In this document: positions 39,152 through 47,957 of the stretch, piece after piece | How positions within the stretch are numbered: the first letter of the stretch is position 1 | Layout of the letters: each line of letters opens with the position of its first letter | Source of the DNA: Peteryoungia desertarenae | GTDB taxonomy: Bacteria > Pseudomonadota > Alphaproteobacteria > Rhizobiales > Rhizobiaceae | Length of the DNA: 64,000 nucleotides | Direction of reading: 5' to 3' | Assembly: GCF_005860795.2 (NCBI RefSeq) | Contig: NZ_CP058350.1 | Span: 2,696,501 to 2,760,500 of the forward strand | Made by a program: the position numbers and the translations under genes | Notes under the pieces: model-generated | Database searches by the model: none | What the model saw: only the letters and a program-made list of their open reading frames with translations | Told to the model about the DNA's origin: nothing

Positions 39152-39466
39152 ATGACCGGATTGACCCGCACCAGCGCCGACCTTGATCCGCGCCGGCGTC
39201 GTATTCTTTTTCGCTGCTGGCATCGCGGAATTCGGGAGATGGATTTGATGCTCGGGCAGTTCTGCGAGGCGGAGATTGCGGATCTGAGCGATGAGCAGTT
39301 GGCTGAACTCGAACTGATTATGGCAGAAGAGGACAATGATCTGGTCAAGTGGGTTACCGGCGCCGCGCCGATCCCAGAACGGTTCAACACGCCCCTGTTT
39401 CTGAAGATCGCGGGCCATCGCCCCGATTTCTCACCGGTCACTCCTGAGAGCCTGACGAAGTCCTGA
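39152..39466 (+). CDS. sdhE: SdhE, succinate dehydrogenase FAD-assembly factor
   Basis: This 104-residue protein of the SdhE/YgfY/Sdh5 family helps attach FAD covalently to SdhA. The signature RGIREMDLMLGQF contains the RGxxE motif needed for flavinylation, followed by acidic helices (LSDEQLAELELIMAEEDNDL). The ATG at 39152 has AAAGGA upstream. It sits divergently from recG and 4 bp before mfd, the arrangement usual in rhizobia (recG, sdhE, mfd). Confidence 0.93.
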   Translation: MTGLTRTSADLDPRRRRILFRCWHRGIREMDLMLGQFCEAEIADLSDEQLAELELIMAEEDNDLVKWVTGAAPIPERFNTPLFLKIAGHRPDFSPVTPESLTKS

Positions 39467-39470
39467 TCCC

Positions 39471-42400
39471 ATGCCTCTGATCGATGTGAAGCGCATTGTC
39501 GGCGCACAATCGGCCCTGACGCTCTCCCATGTGCCCGACGGCATGGATGCCTTCATCCTCGCCGAACTTGCTCGCGAGGGCAAACCCGTTGCCTATGTCG
39601 TGTCGGACGGCCAGCGGCTGCAGAACATCGAACAGACGCTGGGCTTTGCTGCGCCCGACATTCCGGTCCTGACTCTGCCGGCCTGGGACTGTTTGCCGTA
39701 TGACCGTGTTTCGCCCTCTGCCGATGTTTCGGCCCGGCGATTGGCGGCACTGTCTGGTTTAATTGCGCTATACCTAAATCCGCATCCGGCGATCGTCCTG
39801 GTGACCGTCAACGCCATGCTGCAGAAGGTAGCACCGGCAGATGTGATCGACAGCCTCGGATTCTCTGCAAAACCGGGCAATCAGGTGCGCATGGACGACA
39901 TTGCCGCGCGGCTGGAGCGTAACGGTTTTGACCGGGTTGCCACTGTGCGCGAGGTCGGTGAATTTGCCGTCCGCGGCGGCATCCTCGATGTTTTCGTGCC
40001 CGGATCGGAAGAACCCGTTCGCCTCGATTTCTTCGGCGATACGCTCGAAAGCATCCGCTCCTTCGATCCGGCAAGTCAGCGCACCATCGGTCAGGTGCGT
40101 TCGCTCGACCTCAATCCAATGAGCGAGGTGACACTGACGCCGGAGACCATCAGCCGGTTTCGCAAGAACTATCTCTCGCTCTTTGGTGCCGCAACGCGGG
40201 ACGATGCGCTTTATGCTGCGGTTTCCGAAGGACGTCGCTATGCCGGGATGGAGCATTGGCTCCCGATGTTCTACGACAAGCTGGAGACGACGTTCGACTA
40301 TCTGCGTGGCTTCCGTATGGTCACCGACCATACCGTGCGTGAGGCAGCGGAAGAACGCGCCAAGCTGATCCGCGACTATTACGAGGCACGCCTCAACTCG
40401 GCGACACCGGGCAAGGGGCATCTCGCCCAGGGCACGCCCTACAAGCCGGTGCCGCCGGAGCGCCTCTATCTTGGTGCTGCCGAGTTTGGGCGGGCGCTCG
40501 ATGCCTTTGATCCTGTGCGTATCACCCCCTTTGCCGAGCATGGCGGGGAAAGCCGTCTTGTCATCGAAGTCGATGCGCGTCCCACCCCGCGCTGGGCAAA
40601 GACCGCCAACGATGCTAGCGAGGCCGACGCGCGCATCAATGTGTTCGAGCAGGCGGTCAAATACGTCGCCGACAAGCGCGCGATGGGCTCGAAGGTCATT
40701 GTCTCCGGCTGGTCGGAAGGCTCGCTCGACCGACTGTTGCAGGTTCTGAACGAGCATGGCCTGGAGCGGCTCGTGCCGGTTGGGTCTCTCAAGGACGTCG
40801 ATAAGCTGAAGATTGGCGAGGCGGGCACCGCTGTCCTCAGCCTCGAAGGCGGCTTCGAGGCGGGGAAACTGGTCATTGTCGGCGAGCAGGACATTCTCGG
40901 CGATCGCATGGTGCGCCGGTCGAAGCGCCGCAAGCGCGCCTCCGATTTCATCTCGGAGGTCGCCAGCATCGATGAGGGCTCCGTTGTCGTGCATGCCGAG
41001 CACGGCATCGGGCGCTTCATCGGGCTGAGGACCATCGAAGCCGCAGGCGCGCCGCATGCCTGCCTTGAACTGCAATATGCCGACGACGCGAAGCTCTTCC
41101 TGCCGGTCGAAAACATCGATCTCCTCTCCCGCTACGGCGGCGAGGCGACAGAAGTACAGCTCGACAAGCTGGGCGGCGGCGCATGGCAGATGCGCAAGGC
41201 CAAGCTCAAGAAGCGCCTGCTCGACATGGCCGGCGCGCTGATCAAGATCGCTGCCGAGCGCATGACCCGGTCGGCCCCGGTGCTGACCACCCAGGAAGGC
41301 CTTTACGACGAGTTTGCCGCCCGTTTCCCCTATGACGAGACGGAAGATCAGGAAAACGCCATCGAGGCCGTCCGCTCCGACCTCGGCCAGGGCCGCCCGA
41401 TGGACCGCCTGATCTGCGGCGATGTTGGTTTCGGCAAGACGGAAGTGGCGCTGCGCGCCGCCTTCATCGCGGCGATGAACGGCATTCAGGTCGCCGTCGT
41501 CGTGCCGACCACGCTGCTCGCCCGCCAGCACTACAAGACCTTTTCCGAACGCTTCCGGGGGCTTCCGATCCGCGTCCAGCAGGCGTCACGCCTTGTCGGC
41601 ACCAAGGAACTGAACCTCGTCAAGAAGGAAGTCGCCGACGGCAAGACCGATATCGTCGTCGGGACGCATGCGCTGCTCGGCTCGGGCGTCAATTTCGCCA
41701 ATCTCGGCTTGCTGATCATTGATGAAGAGCAGCATTTCGGTGTCAAACACAAGGAACGCCTGAAGGAGCTGAAGTCGGACGTGCACGTCCTGACGCTGTC
41801 GGCGACGCCCATCCCGCGCACCCTGCAGCTCGCCATGACCGGCGTGCGCGAACTCTCGCTGATCACCACGCCGCCCGTCGACCGCATGGCGGTGCGCACC
41901 TTCATCTCGCCCTTTGATCCGCTGGTGATCCGCGAAACCCTGATGCGCGAGCATTATCGCGGTGGCCAGAGTTTCTATGTCTGCCCGCGCCTTGCCGATC
42001 TTGCCGACATCAAGGCGTTCCTCGACGAGAACGTGCCGGAACTGAAGGTCGCCGTCGCCCATGGCCAGATGGCGGCGGGCGAGCTTGAGGACATCATGAA
42101 CGCCTTCTACGAAGGCCGCTACGATGTGCTGCTCTCGACCACCATCGTCGAATCCGGCCTTGATGTGCCGACGGCCAATACGCTGATCGTCCACCGCGCC
42201 GACATGTTTGGTCTCGCCCAGCTCTACCAAATCCGTGGCCGTGTTGGTCGCTCCAAGGTCCGCGCCTTTGCGCTGCTCACGCTGCCGGTCAACAAGGTGC
42301 TGACGGCGGGCGCTGAACGGCGTCTCAAGGTGCTGCAGTCGCTCGACACGCTGGGCGCCGGCTTCCAGCTTGCGAGCCACGATCTGGATATCCGTGGCGC

Positions 42401-42977
42401 CGGCAACCTGCTCGGCGAGGAACAGTCCGGCCATATCAAGGAAGTCGGCTTCGAGCTCTACCAGCAGATGCTGGAAGAGGCGGTCGCCGAGGTGAAGGGT
42501 ATCGATGAAGTCATCGACACCGGCTGGTCGCCGCAGATCCAGGTGGGGACGTCGGTGATGATCCCGGAAAACTATGTGCCGGATTTGCATCTGCGCATGG
42601 CGCTCTATCGCCGCCTCGGCGAACTCGACGATCTCCGCGAGATTGACGGCTTCGGCGCCGAACTGATCGACCGCTTCGGTCCTCTGCCGATCGAGGTCCA
42701 GCATCTCCTGAAGGTTGTCTATATCAAGGCGCTCTGCCGCACGGCCAATGTCGAGAAGCTGGAAGCGGGCCCCAAGGGCGTCGTCGTCCAGTTTCGCGGC
42801 AAGCAGTTCCCGAACCCGGCAGCGCTTGTCGGCTACATCGCCAAGCAAGGCACGATGGCCAAGATCCGGCCGGATCACTCGGTGTTCCTGACCCGCGACC
42901 TGCCAACGCCGGAGAAGCGGCTGGCAGGGGCGGCGGTGGTGATGACGCAGCTGGCGGAACTGGCAAAGGCGAGTTGA
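39471..42977 (+). CDS. mfd: Transcription-repair coupling factor Mfd
   Basis: Mfd removes RNA polymerase stalled at DNA lesions and recruits UvrA. The 1168 residues run from the UvrB-like N-terminal module (ELAREGKPVAYVVSDGQRLQ; VAFEVGEFAVRGGILDVF-type core) through the RNA polymerase interaction domain (SEVASIDEGSVVVHAEHGIGRF). The RecG-like translocase follows with Walker A GDVGFGKTE and DEEQHFGV, SATPIPRTLQ and GRVGRSKVRAF. The length is normal and the frame intact. UvrA, its partner, is encoded at 59603-62524. Confidence 0.97.
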   Translation: MPLIDVKRIVGAQSALTLSHVPDGMDAFILAELAREGKPVAYVVSDGQRLQNIEQTLGFAAPDIPVLTLPAWDCLPYDRVSPSADVSARRLAALSGLIALYLNPHPAIVLVTVNAMLQKVAPADVIDSLGFSAKPGNQVRMDDIAARLERNGFDRVATVREVGEFAVRGGILDVFVPGSEEPVRLDFFGDTLESIRSFDPASQRTIGQVRSLDLNPMSEVTLTPETISRFRKNYLSLFGAATRDDALYAAVSEGRRYAGMEHWLPMFYDKLETTFDYLRGFRMVTDHTVREAAEERAKLIRDYYEARLNSATPGKGHLAQGTPYKPVPPERLYLGAAEFGRALDAFDPVRITPFAEHGGESRLVIEVDARPTPRWAKTANDASEADARINVFEQAVKYVADKRAMGSKVIVSGWSEGSLDRLLQVLNEHGLERLVPVGSLKDVDKLKIGEAGTAVLSLEGGFEAGKLVIVGEQDILGDRMVRRSKRRKRASDFISEVASIDEGSVVVHAEHGIGRFIGLRTIEAAGAPHACLELQYADDAKLFLPVENIDLLSRYGGEATEVQLDKLGGGAWQMRKAKLKKRLLDMAGALIKIAAERMTRSAPVLTTQEGLYDEFAARFPYDETEDQENAIEAVRSDLGQGRPMDRLICGDVGFGKTEVALRAAFIAAMNGIQVAVVVPTTLLARQHYKTFSERFRGLPIRVQQASRLVGTKELNLVKKEVADGKTDIVVGTHALLGSGVNFANLGLLIIDEEQHFGVKHKERLKELKSDVHVLTLSATPIPRTLQLAMTGVRELSLITTPPVDRMAVRTFISPFDPLVIRETLMREHYRGGQSFYVCPRLADLADIKAFLDENVPELKVAVAHGQMAAGELEDIMNAFYEGRYDVLLSTTIVESGLDVPTANTLIVHRADMFGLAQLYQIRGRVGRSKVRAFALLTLPVNKVLTAGAERRLKVLQSLDTLGAGFQLASHDLDIRGAGNLLGEEQSGHIKEVGFELYQQMLEEAVAEVKGIDEVIDTGWSPQIQVGTSVMIPENYVPDLHLRMALYRRLGELDDLREIDGFGAELIDRFGPLPIEVQHLLKVVYIKALCRTANVEKLEAGPKGVVVQFRGKQFPNPAALVGYIAKQGTMAKIRPDHSVFLTRDLPTPEKRLAGAAVVMTQLAELAKAS

Positions 42978-42995
42978 GTGGAGGCTGCAAAGTGA

Positions 42996-43931
42996 TCAGG
43001 CGGTCGGCTCTTCCGGCTTGATCGCCAGCGCCGCATCCGTCTTGCCGGCCACCGGCGGCGGAAGCGGCGTACCGCGCTTGCGCTCGCGGATCAGCGTCAA
43101 CAGCCCCGAGCCGACGATCAGCGCAATCCCGATGCCCATCGGCCAGTCGACCTTGTCGCCGAAGACGAAATAGCCGAGCAGGATCGCCCAGAGCATCTGG
43201 CTGTATTGGATCGGCCCGACGATGGCCGCCGGGGCGTAGAAGGAGGCGAGCATCATGAAGATGTTGCCGACCGCGGCCAGGATGCCGAAGGCCGCGAGCA
43301 GGGCCATGTCGTAGGCCGATGGCATGTGGAAGTCGGGAAGCGACAGCGCACCGCAAAGGATGACATTGCCGAGAAGCCCCGCTCCATAGAGTGAGATGTT
43401 TTTCTCCTGTGGCCCGATCGCCCGGTAGATCACGATCGAAATGCCGCCGGCGAAGCCCGAAATCAGGGCCGCAAGATGCCCGATCTCCAGTTCGCGGAAT
43501 CCTGGCCTCAACACGACCAGGACGCCAAGAAAGCCAATGACCACGGCGGCCCAGCGCTTCATGCCGACCTGTTCCTTGAGGAAGATTACCGACATGATCG
43601 TGGCAAAGGAGGGCAGCAGGAAGATCAGGCAGAAGGCTTCTGCCATCGACAGCCGGGTAAAGGCGATGATGCTGCCGACGGTGCCGACCGTGGCACAGAC
43701 GAAGCGCAGCCACCAGAGCGGCCAATTGGTGCTGCGCACCAGATCCGTGTAGCGGTCGCCGCGCTTCATCAGAAAGGGAATGGCGAGAAAACCAAAGAGG
43801 CTGCCGATGAACCCGGCCTCGAAAGCCGGCACGCGACCCTCGACGAGCTTTACCGCAGCATCGCTGAACGAATAGGCGGCAAAGCAGATGAAGGCGAGGA
43901 GGATGCCTTTGAAGGTGGTGTCAGCTGACAA
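42996..43931 (-). CDS. EamA-family (DMT superfamily) transporter
   Basis: This inner-membrane exporter-type protein has 311 residues, two EamA repeats and about ten hydrophobic segments. The first repeat begins at residue 8 (GILLAFICFAAYSFSDAAVKL) and the second near residue 148. A proline- and acid-rich tail (about residues 285-311) lies in the cytoplasm. It is convergent with mfd, whose stop is 18 bp away. The substrate is unknown; relatives export amino acids or other metabolites. Confidence 0.87.
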   Translation of the reverse strand: MSADTTFKGILLAFICFAAYSFSDAAVKLVEGRVPAFEAGFIGSLFGFLAIPFLMKRGDRYTDLVRSTNWPLWWLRFVCATVGTVGSIIAFTRLSMAEAFCLIFLLPSFATIMSVIFLKEQVGMKRWAAVVIGFLGVLVVLRPGFRELEIGHLAALISGFAGGISIVIYRAIGPQEKNISLYGAGLLGNVILCGALSLPDFHMPSAYDMALLAAFGILAAVGNIFMMLASFYAPAAIVGPIQYSQMLWAILLGYFVFGDKVDWPMGIGIALIVGSGLLTLIRERKRGTPLPPPVAGKTDAALAIKPEEPTA

Positions 43932-43937
43932 GGTGAA

Positions 43938-43971
43938 GTATCCCGGGGAGAAGGTGACCTCACCGGGATAC
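43938..43971 (-). terminator. Hairpin between the DsbA-like gene and the EamA gene
   Basis: GTATCCCGG (43938-43946) pairs with CCGGGATAC (43963-43971), with more pairing possible inside the loop. It lies 18 bp after the DsbA-like stop on the minus strand. There is no T tract, so termination may be partial. Confidence 0.4.
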
Positions 43972-43989
43972 GGGTGTTCGCGAAGGCCG

Positions 43990-44661
43990 TCAATTCAGAT
44001 TACGGAGCGCTTCTGCCTTCGCTTTGGCAATTTCGCGCAGCGCATTGGCAAGCTCTGCCGGCGGCTGGGCGCCGCTGACGGCATATTGCTGGTCGAAGAT
44101 GAAAAAGGGAACGCCGTTGACGCCCATCTGCTTGGCCGCATCGACTTCTGACAGAACATGATTCACATCGGCATCGCCTGCGAGCAGCGATTCGATCACC
44201 GGGCGCGAGAGACCGGCCCCAGTTGCAATGTAGAGCAGCACTGCAGGATCGCCTATATTGCGGCCCTCTTCGAAATTGGCCTTGAACAAAGCGTCCACAA
44301 CGCGGGACTGCATCTCGCGGCTCTCCTGGCCGGCCCAGTGAATAAGGCGATGAGCGTCAAGCGTGTTCGGCCCCAACTTGATCGCTTCGAAGTCGAAGGC
44401 AATGCCGACCTCGGCTCCGAGCGCCTTCAGATGCGCATGTGCACGATCCATATTGTCCTTGCCGCCGAGTTTCTTGGCGAGTTCAACCTGGTGGTCGACT
44501 CCTTCCGGCGGATAGTCGGGATTGAGTTGGTAGGGGCGCCAGTTGATGTCGACGCTCACTGCGTCCTGAACCTCTGCGATGGCAAGCTCCAGCCGGGCCT
44601 TGCCGAGGTAGCACCAGGGGCAGACCACGTCTGATACGAGGTCAATGGTGATGCGATCCAT
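43990..44661 (-). CDS. DsbA-family oxidoreductase (FrnE-like)
   Basis: This 223-residue thioredoxin-fold protein of the DsbA/2-hydroxychromene isomerase group has the redox motif CPWC at residues 14-17 (VSDVVCPWCYLGK) and the conserved cis-proline region GVNGVPFFIFDQQYAVSGAQPP. There is no signal peptide, so it is cytoplasmic, as for FrnE-type proteins linked to oxidative stress. The start at 44661 is the only ATG before the CPWC motif. The substrate cannot be inferred. Confidence 0.88.
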   Translation of the reverse strand: MDRITIDLVSDVVCPWCYLGKARLELAIAEVQDAVSVDINWRPYQLNPDYPPEGVDHQVELAKKLGGKDNMDRAHAHLKALGAEVGIAFDFEAIKLGPNTLDAHRLIHWAGQESREMQSRVVDALFKANFEEGRNIGDPAVLLYIATGAGLSRPVIESLLAGDADVNHVLSEVDAAKQMGVNGVPFFIFDQQYAVSGAQPPAELANALREIAKAKAEALRNLN

Positions 44662-44728
44662 AGTGTTGTCCTTTTCTGGCAGAAGACTGATGGTTCCGTT
44701 TGAAAATGAAGGGCTCTAAAGCAATGAA

Positions 44729-44749
44729 GGCCGGAGACAAGCTCCGGCC
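44729..44749 (-). terminator. Terminator after the solute-binding protein gene
   Basis: GGCCGGAG (44729-44736) pairs with CTCCGGCC (44742-44749) around a 5-base loop. It is 27 bp after the stop of the minus-strand solute-binding protein gene; TTCATTGC follows on the transcribed strand. Confidence 0.55.
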
Positions 44750-44775
44750 CGAAAACACAGCGTCAAATTTTTGGT

Positions 44776-46581
44776 TCACTGAACGCGCGCATCCCACCAT
44801 GTCGGGCGCTGATAGCCATAGAGCGGCGTACCCTCGGGTCTGCCGATGTAAGCCCAGCGAGCAACCCATTGCTCCCCGATATGATACAGCGGTACGACAT
44901 AGTGACCCGCAACCAGCAATCGGTCGAGCGCCCGGACGGCGGATTGAAAATCTTCCCGGCTGCGCGCATTGACCAGTGCATCGATCATTCGGTCGATATC
45001 GGGGTCCGCCGCACCAGCAAAATTGAAGCTCCCCTCCGCATCGCGGGACGTTGAGCCCCAGCGAAAGATCTGCTCCGCGCCTGGTGAAAGGGAAGAGGTA
45101 TAGGCCTTGATGATCATGTCGTAGTCAAAACTGTTCGAGCGGGCCTGATACTGCGCGTCATCGACCGTGCGTATCGTCATGTCCACTCCGATGAGTTGAA
45201 GAGCGCGCTGGTAGGCAAGTGCCATCTTCTCCTGGTCCGCGTTCTGGGTCATGACTTCAAAAGCCAATGGATTGCCATCCGGGCCGGTCATCTTGCCATC
45301 CTTGATGGAGTAACCCGCCTCACCGAACAATCGCACCGCCTCACGCAACACCGCGCGATCACCGCCCGATCCGTCGGTCACGGGAAGCGTGTAAGTCCCA
45401 TCCAGAATGGCGGCTGGAATTCGATCCTTGGCAGGACCAAGAAGCGCCAGTTCCTTTTCATCCGCCGGGTTACCAAAGGCACCGAGATCGGAATTCTGCC
45501 AGAAGCTCTGGGTCCTTTTGAAAGCATTGTCATAGAGCGTCTTGTTCAACCATTCGAAATCGAATGCCATGCTCATTGCTTCCCGCAGCTTAGGATCGGC
45601 AAAGATCGGTCGGCGTGTATTGAAGACGAAGCCCAGCATGCCGGACGGCAGTCCTGGATTGAAAACATCCTTCACCACGTCGCCATTGGTGGCGGCGGGG
45701 AAGTTGTAAGCGCGTTGCCAGTGGGCCGCATTACCATCAGGATAAATATCGATGTCGCCCTTCTTAAAGGCCTCGAACAGCGTTGAGTCCTGCAGGAAGT
45801 AGGTCACGCTGATCTCGTCATAATTGTCCAGACCGACCTTCGTTGGCAAATCCTTGCCCCAATAGTCAGGATCACGTGCCCAGGTGATCTTTTCACCCGG
45901 CCTCATTTCCCTGATTCGATAGGGGCCCGACCCGACCGGTATTTCAAGGCCTGCCTGATCGAAGGTTTCCGGGTTGATTGCGTGCTTAGGCAGGATCGGC
46001 GTACCCAGCGCAAAGATCAGCGGGGTTTCGCGGTTTGCCTTGTCATTGAATGTGAACTTGACGCTCCGGTCCCCAACCTTTTCCATTTTCTCGACCGAGT
46101 TCATTCGTGAGCTGAATGGTGGCCGGCCCTTGTCGCGCAAGAGTTCGAAGGTGAACATCACATCTTCCGGCGTAACGGGTTGTCCGTCATGCCATCGGGC
46201 CTTTGGATTGATGTTGAACTGGATGTAGCTGCGGGCATCATCCCATTCGACCGTTTCCGCAAGAAGCCCGTAAAGTGTGAACGGCTCGTCGCTTGATCGC
46301 GCCATCAGTGGTTCATACAGAAGATTGCCGAATTCCGGGTCCCAGACGCCCCGAGCAGTGGTGCGCATTCCCTTGAGAACAAAGGGATTGAGAGCGTCGA
46401 ACGTGCCCACGACGCCATAATTTACCCGGCCACCCTTCTTCACATCCGGATTGACATAGGGAAAATGTGTGAAATTCGCGTCGAGCGCCGGCTGACCGTG
46501 CATGGCTATGCCATGCAGCGGTTCGGCCTGTGCGATGGACATGACCGGAACAAAAAGCAAGCTGATGAGCAATCGGCGCAA
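44776..46581 (-). CDS. Periplasmic solute-binding protein, family 5 (oligopeptide/microcin C type)
   Basis: This 601-residue extracellular solute-binding protein is of the DppA/OppA/YejA type. A signal peptide (LLISLLFVPVMSIAQA) precedes EPLHGIAMHGQPALD. The SBP family 5 core shows LYEPLMARSSDEPFTLYGLLAETVEWD read in parts, INPKARWHDGQPVTPEDVMFTF in parts, and IPVGSGPYRI. The start is TTG at 46581, chosen because GGGAGG lies 8 bp before it and the signal peptide begins there; no ATG serves. It resembles YejA, which binds peptides, but no permease or ATPase gene is adjacent, so partners must lie elsewhere. Confidence 0.87.
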   Translation of the reverse strand: MRRLLISLLFVPVMSIAQAEPLHGIAMHGQPALDANFTHFPYVNPDVKKGGRVNYGVVGTFDALNPFVLKGMRTTARGVWDPEFGNLLYEPLMARSSDEPFTLYGLLAETVEWDDARSYIQFNINPKARWHDGQPVTPEDVMFTFELLRDKGRPPFSSRMNSVEKMEKVGDRSVKFTFNDKANRETPLIFALGTPILPKHAINPETFDQAGLEIPVGSGPYRIREMRPGEKITWARDPDYWGKDLPTKVGLDNYDEISVTYFLQDSTLFEAFKKGDIDIYPDGNAAHWQRAYNFPAATNGDVVKDVFNPGLPSGMLGFVFNTRRPIFADPKLREAMSMAFDFEWLNKTLYDNAFKRTQSFWQNSDLGAFGNPADEKELALLGPAKDRIPAAILDGTYTLPVTDGSGGDRAVLREAVRLFGEAGYSIKDGKMTGPDGNPLAFEVMTQNADQEKMALAYQRALQLIGVDMTIRTVDDAQYQARSNSFDYDMIIKAYTSSLSPGAEQIFRWGSTSRDAEGSFNFAGAADPDIDRMIDALVNARSREDFQSAVRALDRLLVAGHYVVPLYHIGEQWVARWAYIGRPEGTPLYGYQRPTWWDARVQ

Positions 46582-46845
46582 GACGAAGGCCTCCCTGAGG
46601 ACGTGGTGGAATCGTCGCAAGCTAGCACACCGACCACAAAACCAACAAATAGCGATGCCACGAGGGCAAGACTGGTCGGCTTCGAAAGAAGGGCTGGAAA
46701 TTCCGCACGCTGCAATGTAACAGGTGTGCCGGAACGCAGGAGTCATGCATTTGCCTCATTTGATCGACAGTGACGCACAGCATGACCGGTGAATGACGCG
46801 ATGAACACATCGCGCGACAGGGGTTTTCAGGAGACAAAAGACGTT

Positions 46846-47478
46846 ATGATGTCCAAGATGAACAAGACAACGCGGACTGCTCTGTCTGCTCTCGCTCTGG
46901 TCGTTGGCTCGGCCGCCATGCCAGCCATCGCGCAGGCGCAGGAGGCCGGTGCGGCGGCTCCATCTCGTTGGTTCAAGACCTGCTCGAAGCAGGAGGAGTC
47001 GGACGTTTGTATCGTCCAGAACCAACAGCTCGCCCAGAACGGCCAATTGCTAACCGCTGTCGGCCTCATCACCGTGGAAGGCAAGGTGAACCGCAAGCTT
47101 CTGCAGGTGACTGTTCCGACAGCACGTTTGATTCCGCCGGGCGTCATGATGCAGATCGACGGCGGCGAGGGGACCAAGCTCGATTACGCAGTCTGCCTGC
47201 CGGATCGCTGCACGGCCGAAATCCCCCTCACGGATGCGATCGTGAACAGCATGAAGCGTGGCAATGAAGTCGTTTTCACTTCGATCAACTTCCGCCGCGC
47301 ACCAAACCCCATCAGGATCCCGCTTGATGGCTTCACCGGAGCTTTTGACGGCGAAGCTATCACACAGTCTCAGGCGGAAGAGCGCCAGCGGCTGCTGCAG
47401 GAAGCAATGCAGAAGCGTCAGGAAGAGCGCACGCAAGCCATCAAGGAAGCACAGGACGCTGCCAAGCAAGGCAACTGA
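46846..47478 (+). CDS. Invasion-associated locus B (IalB) family protein
   Basis: This 210-residue exported protein has a signal peptide ending AIAQAQ (about residue 31). The IalB-type domain includes WFKTCSKQEESDVCIVQNQQL, VPTARLIPPGVMMQIDGG, CLPDRCTAEIPL and paired cysteines for disulfides. The C-terminus is a charged helix (about 180-210). In Bartonella IalB affects host-cell entry; in free-living rhizobia the role is not known. The ATG at 46846 lies 12 bp after GGAG, with further ATGs at 46849 and 46858, so the start is uncertain by a few residues. A strong terminator follows. Confidence 0.87.
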   Translation: MMSKMNKTTRTALSALALVVGSAAMPAIAQAQEAGAAAPSRWFKTCSKQEESDVCIVQNQQLAQNGQLLTAVGLITVEGKVNRKLLQVTVPTARLIPPGVMMQIDGGEGTKLDYAVCLPDRCTAEIPLTDAIVNSMKRGNEVVFTSINFRRAPNPIRIPLDGFTGAFDGEAITQSQAEERQRLLQEAMQKRQEERTQAIKEAQDAAKQGN

Positions 47479-47503
47479 TCCGATCTTCGAAAGTGCGACC
47501 AAT

Positions 47504-47531
47504 GAAAAAGCCCGCTTCCGCGGGCTTTTTC
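47504..47531 (+). terminator. Strong rho-independent terminator
   Basis: GAAAAAGCCCGC (47504-47515) pairs perfectly with GCGGGCTTTTTC (47520-47531) around TTCC. A five-T tract is part of the stem, so it can work in both directions, serving the IalB gene and the convergent hspQ. Confidence 0.92.
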
Positions 47532-47546
47532 ATGCCTTACCGCATC

Positions 47547-47876
47547 TCAATGGGCAAAATTGACCTTTGGCTTGTAGCGGCCCATCTGCTCCATCTCGAA
47601 AATCTGCTGGATCTGTGGGTTGCGCAATGGCAGAGCACTGTGATCATGCTCGAGGTTCTGTTCGGAAACATAGGCGACATATTCCGTCTCCGCATTTTCA
47701 GCCAGCAGATGATAGAAGGGCTGATCCTTGCTCGGTCGGACTTCGGCCGGAATTGCATTCCACCATTCTTCGGAATTGGCAAACTCCGGATCAACATCGA
47801 AGATCACGCCGCGGAACGGGAACACCTTGTGTCTGACGACGTCTCCGATACCAAATTTAGCGTTTCGTTGTTTCAT
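47547..47876 (-). CDS. hspQ: Heat shock protein HspQ
   Basis: This 109-residue protein is related to E. coli HspQ (YccV), a hemimethylated-DNA-binding protein that modulates Lon. The conserved core is FGIGDVVRHKVFPFRGVIFDVDP, followed by PFYHLLAENAETEYVAYVSEQNL. The ATG at 47876 has AAAGGA in front; a GTG in frame at 47894 is less likely. It ends 15 bp from the bidirectional terminator. Regulation by heat-shock factor sigma-32 is common for the family, but I did not identify a clear promoter. Confidence 0.88.
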   Translation of the reverse strand: MKQRNAKFGIGDVVRHKVFPFRGVIFDVDPEFANSEEWWNAIPAEVRPSKDQPFYHLLAENAETEYVAYVSEQNLEHDHSALPLRNPQIQQIFEMEQMGRYKPKVNFAH

Positions 47877-47957
47877 GGCTTCACGTCCTTTCACCCTCTT
47901 ATTTGGGAGGATGAAGGGTGAAGATCAAGGGTCTGTGCTGCACTCACGCAGAGTTGG

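Noticed and set aside
39774..41531. Long minus-strand frame inside mfd
   Set aside because: It is an antisense shadow; mfd is intact with all helicase motifs.
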